Source: UBA2377 sp964429385
GTDB taxonomy: Bacteria; Verrucomicrobiota; Verrucomicrobiia; Opitutales; Opitutaceae
Reading direction: 5' to 3'
Assembly: GCA_964429385.1 (NCBI GenBank)
Contig: CAYSBR010000020.1
Location: 1-64,000 of the forward strand
Length of the DNA stretch: 64,000 nucleotides
Each line of letters begins with the position of its first letter. Positions within the stretch are counted from its first letter, which is position 1. The notes under the pieces are model-generated. The model ran no database searches and was not told the origin of the DNA. It saw only the letters and a list, made by a program, of their open reading frames with translations. Position numbers and translations under genes: made by a program. Shown piece by piece: positions 57,276 to 64,000 of this stretch.

Positions 57276-60245
57276 ATGTTTTCCTTTCTGTTCAAACGTT
57301 TCGCCGGCCGGCACAACAAGAAGTTCCTGGAGAAATGCCGTCCCATCGTCGCGCGCATCAACGAGCTCGAGCAATCCTACCAGGCCTTGTCCGATGAGCA
57401 GCTGCGCGCCAAGACCGATGAGTTCCGCGCCCGCCTGAAGAATGGCGAGACCCTCGACCAGATCCTCCCTGAGGCCTTTGCCACGGTGAAGAACGCCGCC
57501 CGCCGGCTGCGGGGCTCCAAGGTCAATGTCTGCGACCACGAGCTCACCTGGGACATGGTGCACTTCGACGTCCAGCTCATCGGCGGCATCGCCCTGCATG
57601 AGGGCCGGATCTCGGAAATGGCCACCGGCGAAGGCAAGACCCTCGTGGGCACGCTGCCGCTCTATCTCAACGCGCTCACCGGCCGCAACGCCCAGCTCGT
57701 CACCGTCAATGATTACCTCGCCCGCCGCGACTCCGAGTGGATGGGTTATCTCTATAACTTCCTCGGCGTCTCCGTCGGCTGCATCCAGCAGCAGATGCCG
57801 TCGGCCCTGCGCCGCGAGATGTATGGCCGGGACATCACCTACGGCACGGCCTCGGAGTTCGGTTTCGACTACCTGCGCGACAACGGCATGGCCACGCGCA
57901 AGGAGGACCAGGTGCAGCGCGACCACTGGTATTGCATCGTGGACGAGATCGACTCGATCCTCGTGGACGAAGCCCGGACGCCCCTCATCATTTCCGGCCC
58001 CGCGCCGATTGAGCGTGAGCAGCCCTTCACCGTGCTGCGCCCCTCGGTGGAGCACCTGGTCAGCGACCAGATCCGCCTGTGCAACAAGCTCATCGCCGAG
58101 GCCAAGGCCCTGCTCGACAAGCCCGATCTTTCGGCGGACGACCGGTTGCTGGCCGCGCGCAAGCTGCTGCAGGTCAAACTCGGCAACCCGAAGAACAAGC
58201 TGCTCCTGCGCGTGCTGGAGACGCCCGAGTGGCGCAAGCTCCTCGATCGCACCGAGACGGAGATGAACTCCGACTTCCAGAAGGTGGAGCTCTTCCGCCT
58301 GAAGGAGGATCTCTACTACGTGATCGACGAGCGCCAGCATCAGGCCGACCTCACTGAGATCGGACGCCGCAAGCTCCGCCCCGACAATCCCGACGCCTTC
58401 GTCCTGCCCGACCTGGCGACGGAGTTCAGCGAGCTGGAGAAGGACACTTCTTTCACCCCCGAGCAGCGCGAGGAAAAGAAACTCGCCTCCCAGAACAGCT
58501 ACGCCGAGGTCTCCGAGGGCATCCACGCCATCTCGCAGCTCCTGCGGGCCTACTCGCTCTATGAGCGCGACGTCGAATACGTCGTGCAGGAGGGCAAGGT
58601 GATGATCGTGGACGAGAACACCGGTCGCGTCATGCCGGGCCGCCGCTGGTCCGACGGCCTCCACCAGGCCATCGAGGCGAAGGAAGGCGTGGCCATCGAG
58701 CGCGAGACCCGCACCTATGCGACGGTCACGATCCAGAACTACTTCCGCATGTATGAAAAGCTGGCGGGCATGACCGGCACGGCCGAGACCGAGGCGGCCG
58801 AGTTTCATGACATCTACCGGCTGTCGGTGCAGATCATCCCGACGAACAAGCCCTGCATCCGCATCGACAAGAACGACTCCATCTTCAAGACGCGCCGCGA
58901 CAAATACAACGCGGTGGTGAAGGAGATCGAGGAAGCCAACAAGCGCGGCCAGCCCGTGCTGGTCGGCACTGTGTCCGTCGAGTCTTCCGAGGTGCTCTCC
59001 CGCATGCTCAAGCGCGCCGGTGTCATCCACACCGTGCTCAATGCCAAGTTTCACCAGCAGGAGGCCGAGATCGTGGCCCGCGCCGGCCTGCGTGGCGCCG
59101 TCACCATCGCCACCAACATCGCGGGCCGCGGCACCGACATCAAGCTGGGTGAGGGCGTCCGCGATCTGGGCGGCCTCTATGTGATCGGCACCGAGCGCCA
59201 CGAATCGCGGCGCGTTGACCGTCAGCTGCGCGGCCGTTGTTCCCGCCAGGGCGACCCGGGCATGACCAAGTTCTTCCTCTCGCTGGAGGACAACCTCATG
59301 CGCCTCTTCCTCCAGGGCAACCTGGCTTCCCGCCTCATGGAAGGCTCCATGAAGGAGGGCGAGGAGCTTGAGCATCCCTGGCTCAACCGCTCCATCGAGA
59401 GCGCGCAGAAAAAGGTCGAGCAGCAGAATTTCTCCCAGCGCAAACGCCTGCTCCAGTATGACGACGTGCTCAACCAGCAGCGCGAGGTTGTCTATGGGAT
59501 CCGCAACGGCGCGATCCATGCCGACCGGCCGAAGGGGATCATCTTCGAGCAGATCGAAGAGGAAGTGCTCAACCGTCTCGAGGTTGCCGGCTTCGAGGGC
59601 AAGACCGTGCCGACATCGTCCGATGTCGATACGCTCGTCGGCTGGGTTAATACCCATTTCCCCATCGGGCTTAAGTCCGAGGAGCTGAAGGGGGAGAAGA
59701 TCGAGCCCTTGGCGGAACAAATCATCGACCGCATCAAGCAGGCCTACGCCGTGAAGGAGTCGGTCGAGGTGCCCGAGTCGCTTGGCGCGCTTGAACGCTA
59801 TGTGATCATCAACGCCATTGATCACCACTGGCAGGAGCATCTCACCGAGATGGAAGAGCTCAAGAAGGGTATCTTCCTGCGCAGCTACGGGCAGAAGGAT
59901 CCCCTCGTCGAATACAAGGGCGAGGCCTTCAAGTATTTTGAGGAGCTGATGAACAACGTCCGGCTGCAGATCTGCACCGGGCTTTTCCGCAGCGCTTCGA
60001 ATATCCAGGCCTTTGAGAACATGCTCGCGCTCCTCAGCCGCAATGCCAAGGCGGTCGGCCCGGCCGATGCGCCCGCCGCCGCGCCGCGCGCGGTGCAGGG
60101 GCCCGCCGGTGAGGCCGCGCCGGCCGGGGAAGGGGAAGTGCAGCTGCCCAAGGTGACCATCCGCCGGGATGCGCCGAAGGTCGGCCGCAACGATCTCTGC
60201 CCCTGTGGCAGCGGCAAGAAGTTCAAGCACTGCCACGGCGCCTGA
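57276..60245 (+). CDS. secA: Preprotein translocase ATPase SecA
   Basis: Motor of the Sec pathway, acting at SecYEG. From ATG 57276 the protein has 989 residues. Walker A is MATGEGKT (115-122), Walker B-like IVDEIDSILVDEAR follows, and the helicase motif region includes IATNIAGRGTDIKL. The C-terminus carries the zinc/SecB-binding motif CPCGSGKKFKHCH, intact. An insertion of about 80 residues in the first nucleotide-binding domain (around 240-330) fits the long SecA form common outside Proteobacteria. The upstream 142 bases, divergent from the ATP-grasp gene, contain the hairpin CAAGTTT-GGCA-AAACTTG (57163-57180). Confidence 0.97.
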   Translation: MFSFLFKRFAGRHNKKFLEKCRPIVARINELEQSYQALSDEQLRAKTDEFRARLKNGETLDQILPEAFATVKNAARRLRGSKVNVCDHELTWDMVHFDVQLIGGIALHEGRISEMATGEGKTLVGTLPLYLNALTGRNAQLVTVNDYLARRDSEWMGYLYNFLGVSVGCIQQQMPSALRREMYGRDITYGTASEFGFDYLRDNGMATRKEDQVQRDHWYCIVDEIDSILVDEARTPLIISGPAPIEREQPFTVLRPSVEHLVSDQIRLCNKLIAEAKALLDKPDLSADDRLLAARKLLQVKLGNPKNKLLLRVLETPEWRKLLDRTETEMNSDFQKVELFRLKEDLYYVIDERQHQADLTEIGRRKLRPDNPDAFVLPDLATEFSELEKDTSFTPEQREEKKLASQNSYAEVSEGIHAISQLLRAYSLYERDVEYVVQEGKVMIVDENTGRVMPGRRWSDGLHQAIEAKEGVAIERETRTYATVTIQNYFRMYEKLAGMTGTAETEAAEFHDIYRLSVQIIPTNKPCIRIDKNDSIFKTRRDKYNAVVKEIEEANKRGQPVLVGTVSVESSEVLSRMLKRAGVIHTVLNAKFHQQEAEIVARAGLRGAVTIATNIAGRGTDIKLGEGVRDLGGLYVIGTERHESRRVDRQLRGRCSRQGDPGMTKFFLSLEDNLMRLFLQGNLASRLMEGSMKEGEELEHPWLNRSIESAQKKVEQQNFSQRKRLLQYDDVLNQQREVVYGIRNGAIHADRPKGIIFEQIEEEVLNRLEVAGFEGKTVPTSSDVDTLVGWVNTHFPIGLKSEELKGEKIEPLAEQIIDRIKQAYAVKESVEVPESLGALERYVIINAIDHHWQEHLTEMEELKKGIFLRSYGQKDPLVEYKGEAFKYFEELMNNVRLQICTGLFRSASNIQAFENMLALLSRNAKAVGPADAPAAAPRAVQGPAGEAAPAGEGEVQLPKVTIRRDAPKVGRNDLCPCGSGKKFKHCHGA

Positions 60246-60259
60246 GCGCCTTTCCCTGC

Positions 60260-61942
60260 GTGGCCGCCTCCGTCTTGCCCGCTGACGATCCCTACGCCGA
60301 GCGGCCGGGTTTCTGGCAGCGGCATGCCGGGCGGGTCTGGGCGGGCATCGTCTTTTTCGTCACGGTGGCCGGCATGGTGATGGCCTTCCCGCCGTTCCGG
60401 GCGGCGGAGTTCGCCTATGCGGCGCTCGCCCCGGCCATCTTCTGGGCCTACCTGCGCCCGGGCTGGCGGCTTTACCTCGGCACGATGCTGGCGGCGCAGA
60501 CCGTCATCTGGTTTTCACTGCTGTTCTGGCTCCACCATGTGACGTGGGGCGGGCTGGCGTTGATCGCGCTGTTTCTCGGCGGGCTGACCGGTGCGTGGTT
60601 TGTCGCCGTGCGCTGGCTGATGCCGCAGTTGCCGGGCCGGCCGGCCCCGGTGCGCATGGCCGGCGTGCTCGCGCTGGCGGCGCTCTGGGTGGTTTTGGAA
60701 TGGGTGCGTGGCTGGATCTTCAGCGGCTTTCCCTGGCTGCCGCTCGCGGCCAGCCAGTGGCAGCGTTCCACGATCCTGCAGATTGCGGCGTTCACGGGTG
60801 CCGGGGGGATTTCCTTCGTGCTCGTGATGCTCAACCTCGGCATGGCGGCGTTTGCCCACCGGCTTTCCCGCGAGACGCACACCGGCCTGGGCCGGCGCAG
60901 CCAGGAGTTCATGCTCGCGCTGTTTCTGCTCATCGTCTGCATGAGCATTCACTTGCAGGAGACCTTCAACCGGGGGCGTTTCAACCAGGAGTTCGCCCGG
61001 CTGGCGCTGGTGCAGCCTTACGTTCCCCAGCAGGTGAAATGGAATCCCGCCGATGGGCCGGCGATCCTGCGGACGCTGGAGGAGCTGACGCTGGAGGCGG
61101 CCCGCACCCGTCCCGATCTCATCCTCTGGCCGGAGGCGGTCACCCCTTGGGCGGTGCGGGGCGATGAAGGCGCGCGACGTTTTGTCGAGTCGCTCGCGGC
61201 CCGCTCGGGCGTGCCCCTGCTGCTCGGCTCCATTGCGATCGAAGGGGAGGGGGCGGAGGAACGCTGGTTCAACGGGGTCATGCTGGTCACCCCGGATTCC
61301 GGCCTGCAGCCGACCTACTATACGAAGCGCCGGCTGGTGCCCTTCGGCGAGTTTGTGCCCTTCCGTTCCGTCCTGGGCTGGATCAGCAAATTCGTGGAAG
61401 TGGGCGATGATTTCACCCCGGGCGAAGCTCCCCGGCCGCTGGTGGCCGGGCTGCGCCATGACACGCTCGTGATCGGACCGCTCCTTTGCTACGAGGACAT
61501 CTTTTCCGGACTTGCGGTGGACAGCACGCAGCATGGTGCGGAGGTGCTGGCCGTGTTCACCAACAACGGCTGGTTCGGCGAAGGCGGGGCGGCCTACCAG
61601 CATGCGGCGCATTCGGTGCTGCGCGCCGTCGAGACCCGCCGGCCGGTCATCCGGGTGGGCAACGGCGGCTGGAGCGGCTGGATCGACGAGTTCGGCCTTG
61701 TGCGCAAGGTCCTCACCAACGACGAGGGCAGCGTGTATTTCCGCGGCACGCAGACTTTCACCGCCGCGCGCGATGTGCGCTGGATCGGCCGCAACTCATT
61801 CTACGTCGAACACGGCAACTGGTTTGTGGTCCTGTGCTTCGTCTTGCTGGCCGTGGGTTACGGCGCGTTGAAATTCGATCCCATCGCCCTGCAGCCCCGC
61901 CGACCCGAGGGGGCCGCGGAAGATCCGCCGGCGGCTGGCTGA
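60260..61942 (+). CDS. lnt: Apolipoprotein N-acyltransferase
   Basis: Adds the N-terminal acyl chain to lipoproteins in the inner membrane. A GTG start at 60260, 14 bases after secA, gives 560 residues with about six membrane segments in the first 230 residues and one near the end. The nitrilase-like periplasmic domain has the catalytic glutamate in LILWPEAV (E292), lysine in YYTKRRLVPFGEFVPF and cysteine in GPLLCYEDIF. It extends past the usual 500 residues with a proline-rich tail. Probably cotranscribed with secA. Confidence 0.95.
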   Translation: MAASVLPADDPYAERPGFWQRHAGRVWAGIVFFVTVAGMVMAFPPFRAAEFAYAALAPAIFWAYLRPGWRLYLGTMLAAQTVIWFSLLFWLHHVTWGGLALIALFLGGLTGAWFVAVRWLMPQLPGRPAPVRMAGVLALAALWVVLEWVRGWIFSGFPWLPLAASQWQRSTILQIAAFTGAGGISFVLVMLNLGMAAFAHRLSRETHTGLGRRSQEFMLALFLLIVCMSIHLQETFNRGRFNQEFARLALVQPYVPQQVKWNPADGPAILRTLEELTLEAARTRPDLILWPEAVTPWAVRGDEGARRFVESLAARSGVPLLLGSIAIEGEGAEERWFNGVMLVTPDSGLQPTYYTKRRLVPFGEFVPFRSVLGWISKFVEVGDDFTPGEAPRPLVAGLRHDTLVIGPLLCYEDIFSGLAVDSTQHGAEVLAVFTNNGWFGEGGAAYQHAAHSVLRAVETRRPVIRVGNGGWSGWIDEFGLVRKVLTNDEGSVYFRGTQTFTAARDVRWIGRNSFYVEHGNWFVVLCFVLLAVGYGALKFDPIALQPRRPEGAAEDPPAAG

Positions 61943-61963
61943 GCGTCGGCGGTGGCCGGTCTT

Positions 61964-62122
61964 TCAGCTGCGTTTGGGTCGCCGCGCCGGGCGGTTTGAA
62001 CGGAGGGGCTTCACCTTGTGCCGGGCCAGGGGCAGGGCCTTGGCCCGCGGCCGGGGCCGCGGCTGGTCGCCATGCAGGGCGGGCAGCCATGGAGAGCCGA
62101 GTTGCAGGCAGGCATCGCACAT
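61964..62122 (-). CDS. Possible small protein with CxxC start
   Basis: A 52-codon frame starting MCDACLQLGSPWLPALHG, then a very basic proline/arginine-rich tail (RPRAKALPLARHKVKPLRSN and RPARRPKRS). It lies in the 282-base gap between lnt and the rhamnose isomerase gene and is not needed by any neighbour. The N-terminal CxxC resembles small zinc-binding proteins, but no ribosome binding site is visible and the sequence is part of a longer antisense open frame typical of GC-rich DNA. The rest of the gap shows nothing. Confidence 0.3.
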   Translation of the reverse strand: MCDACLQLGSPWLPALHGDQPRPRPRAKALPLARHKVKPLRSNRPARRPKRS

Positions 62123-62224
62123 GGGACGAGATTCGCCGGCGGCGATGAAGGGGGCAAGTCCGCAGCGGCTTGACGCTATGTTTTGGGCTGACTTTCGCGG
62201 GGCCGCGTCGCAATAAAACGGACG

Positions 62225-63424
62225 ATGACACCCAAAAACCTCCGCCGCGCCGTCGAGGCGCTCGACTCCTTTGAAGTGGAAACGCCCAGCTGGGGCTTCG
62301 CCGACACGGGCACGCGCTTCGGGAAATTTTTCCAGGATGCCGCGGCCATCGACACGAACGACAAGCTGGCGGACGCCGGCCAGGTCCACGCCCTCACCGG
62401 CTGCTGCCCGACGGTGGCGATGCACGTGCTGTGGGACTTTGCGGCGGGCGAGGATCCGGCGAAGGTCGGCCGGCAGGCGCGCAAGCACGGCGTCAAGATC
62501 GGTGCCATCAACCCCAATCTTTTTCAGGATCAGCAATACAAGTGGGGCTCCTTCGGCCACAACGACCCCAAGGTCCGCCAGCAGGCGCTCCAGCATTGCT
62601 ACGACTCCGTCGCCATCATGAAGGCGACCGGCAGCGAATACCTTTCCCTCTGGTTTGCCGACGGCACCAACTACCCGGGGCAGGGCAGCATCCGCGAGCG
62701 CAAGGGCTACTTCGAGGACAGCCTCAAGGCTCTGCACAAGCAGATCGGCCCGAAGCAGACGATGCTCGTCGAATACAAGCCCTTCGAGCCGGCGTTCTAC
62801 GCGACGGACATCGCCGACTGGGGCATGGCCTATCTCTACGCCAAGAAAGCCGGTCCGCGCGCCAAGGTGCTCGTGGACACCGGCCACCACTACAACGCGA
62901 CCAACATCGAGCAGATCGTCGCGTGGCTCCTCGACGAGGACATGCTCGGCGGCTTCCACTTCAACGACCGCAAGTATGCCGACGACGACCTCACGCTCGG
63001 CTCGATCGACCCCTATCAGGTTTTCCGCATCTTCCATGAGATCCACTCCTTCGCCGCGGACCGGGGCAAGATGCCGAAGATCGCCTACATGGTGGACCAG
63101 AGCCACAACGAGAAACCGAAGATCGAGGCGATGATCCAGACCGTCGTCATGGCGCAGGAACTCTACGCCAAGGCCGCCATCGTGGATCACGACGCCCTGC
63201 GCCGTGCGCAGGCGAAGAACAATGTCGTCGATGCCGAACTGCTCCTGAAGCAGGCTTTCTTCACCGATGTTTCGCCGGCACTCGCGAAGTGGCGCAAGGC
63301 GCGGAAGCTTCCGGCCGACCCGATCGCCGAGCACCGCCGGCAGGGCTACGAGAAAAATGCGGCCGCCGACCGCAACCGTCGCCGCAAGGAACTGGGCATC
63401 GTGCGGGGTGGCGGCTACGCGTGA
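62225..63424 (+). CDS. rhaI: L-rhamnose isomerase (RhaI type)
   Basis: Interconverts L-rhamnose and L-rhamnulose. The 399-residue TIM-barrel protein resembles the Pseudomonas stutzeri/Rhizobium-type L-rhamnose isomerase: TPSWGFADTGTRFGKF, QVHALTGCCPTVAMHVLWD, SLWFADGTNYPGQGS. Probable metal ligands are E183 (VEYKPFEP), D218 (LVDTGHHYNAT), and H245/D248 (FHFND). The last 40 residues are highly charged. The ATG at 62225 has no clear ribosome binding site. No rhamnulokinase or aldolase is in the window. Confidence 0.85.
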   Translation: MTPKNLRRAVEALDSFEVETPSWGFADTGTRFGKFFQDAAAIDTNDKLADAGQVHALTGCCPTVAMHVLWDFAAGEDPAKVGRQARKHGVKIGAINPNLFQDQQYKWGSFGHNDPKVRQQALQHCYDSVAIMKATGSEYLSLWFADGTNYPGQGSIRERKGYFEDSLKALHKQIGPKQTMLVEYKPFEPAFYATDIADWGMAYLYAKKAGPRAKVLVDTGHHYNATNIEQIVAWLLDEDMLGGFHFNDRKYADDDLTLGSIDPYQVFRIFHEIHSFAADRGKMPKIAYMVDQSHNEKPKIEAMIQTVVMAQELYAKAAIVDHDALRRAQAKNNVVDAELLLKQAFFTDVSPALAKWRKARKLPADPIAEHRRQGYEKNAAADRNRRRKELGIVRGGGYA

Positions 63425-63447
63425 AGCAGGCCAATCTGGTTTCTTAA

Positions 63448-63483
63448 AAAAGAGGGGGGCGATATTCTCGTCACCCCTTTTTT
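63448..63483 (+). terminator. Intrinsic terminator after rhaI
   Basis: AAAAGAGGGG (63448-63457) pairs CCCCTTTTTT (63474-63483) with one G-T pair, with inner CGA (63460-63462)/TCG (63468-63470) closing the loop. The 3' arm ends in six T. It lies 24 bases after the rhaI stop. Confidence 0.8.
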
Positions 63484-63569
63484 ACGGGCAGGTGCTGGTG
63501 TTTATTTACCATCGATGGTGACAGAGGGCCATTGCGGAAATCGGGGGAAAATGAGAAAGTGGCCTGACC

Positions 63570-64000
63570 ATGAAATCCCCCGCGCCGCTCACCCCGCAGC
63601 AGATCAGTTTTTTTCACGAGGAGGGCTACCTCATCGTGCCGGATGTCTTCGACCCCGCCGACCTTGAGCCGCTCCGGCAGGAGCTGCACAAGGAGATCGG
63701 ACGCAAGGCCGGCCAGTTGCAGGCCGAGGGGAAATTAACCCACTTGCACGAGGGGCTCGACTTTGACCGCCGGCTTGCGGCGATCCACCGCGACTCCAAG
63801 GAAAACGGCGAGGCGATCATGCGTCATCTGGAAGGCCTGCGCGGCGGTGGCTTCCATGCGCCGGAGATGTTCAATGTCATCGCCAGTCCGAAGCTGCTGG
63901 CCAAGGTTAGTGCGTTGCTCGGTTCCGAGGAGATCGTCTCTTCCTCGGTCTATCGTATCCGGCCAAAGCTGCCGAACATCGGGCGCGGCGTGGTGCCGTG
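63570..64000 (+). CDS. Phytanoyl-CoA dioxygenase (PhyH) family protein, 5' part
   Basis: The reading frame starts MKSPAPLTPQQISFFHEEGYL and runs to the end of the window without a stop (about 143 codons seen). The N-terminal PhyH pattern is clear: QISFFHEEGYLIVPDVFDPADLEPLRQEL and ASPKLLAKVSALLGSEE. The visible part ends at GRGVVP, just where the iron-binding HxD would be expected, so catalytic competence cannot be judged. It is a second PhyH paralogue, not clearly related in substrate to the one at 45319. Confidence 0.85.
   Translation, partial: MKSPAPLTPQQISFFHEEGYLIVPDVFDPADLEPLRQELHKEIGRKAGQLQAEGKLTHLHEGLDFDRRLAAIHRDSKENGEAIMRHLEGLRGGGFHAPEMFNVIASPKLLAKVSALLGSEEIVSSSVYRIRPKLPNIGRGVVP

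Noticed and set aside
57258..60236. Long minus-strand open frame opposite secA
   Set aside because: Antisense shadow produced by GC-rich codon use; no domain, and the plus strand encodes a complete SecA.
61964..63334. Long minus-strand frame opposite rhaI
   Set aside because: Shadow of rhaI; only the last 52 codons, lying in the gap, were kept as a low-confidence possibility.

Overview
The window is 64 kb of GC-rich bacterial chromosome. Protein similarity and gene order point to Verrucomicrobiota, most likely Opitutaceae; this is inferred from recalled family resemblance, not from a database search. No rRNA, CRISPR array, insertion sequence, prophage or plasmid feature is visible. Most of the window is core genome.

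Positions 1-30345 form one long plus-strand information-processing cluster: 3' end of tRNA-Trp, secE, nusG, rplKAJL, rpoB, rpoC, rpsL, rpsG, fusA, rpsJ, the S10 and spc genes (rplC to rplO), secY, an adenylate-kinase-like relic, map, rpsM, rpsK, rpsD, rpoA, rplQ. The rif, str, S10, spc and alpha operons are therefore joined in one direction. Intrinsic terminators or attenuators lie after rplL, after rpoC (two) and after rplQ. tuf, rpmD, infA and rpmJ are missing from their usual places.

Positions 30420-38170 hold a small zinc-ribbon membrane protein, a low-GC polytopic membrane protein, guaA, a LolA-like exported protein and hisD-hisC-hisB-hisH. Positions 38247-44635 hold citrate synthase, a VC0807-family membrane protein (minus strand) and a tightly packed pdxJ-acpS-anchored protein-nnr-dprA operon. 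Positions 44652-50716 hold a glycine-zipper lipoprotein, a divergent PhyH dioxygenase/AraC pair, a HIT protein, a GxxExxY relic, nrdR with a partner gene, pabA/trpG and tgt. Positions 50878-64000 hold an M14 peptidase, a UDP-glucuronate decarboxylase, a three-gene ATP-grasp/alpha-E/transglutaminase operon, secA, lnt, L-rhamnose isomerase and the start of a second PhyH dioxygenase.

The most surprising observations are these. (1) rpoB is interrupted by one in-frame TAA at 6433-6435, with an in-frame ATG two codons later, so the beta subunit is predicted in two pieces. (2) Between secY and map, where adk usually sits, lies a short protein with adenylate kinase sequence but no P-loop and no LID domain. 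(3) RpoC has lost three of the four cysteines of its second zinc site, and Tgt has lost its three zinc cysteines; S4 and S14 are also zinc-free forms. (4) Several spacers in the ribosomal cluster carry strong hairpins that look like leaders or attenuators.
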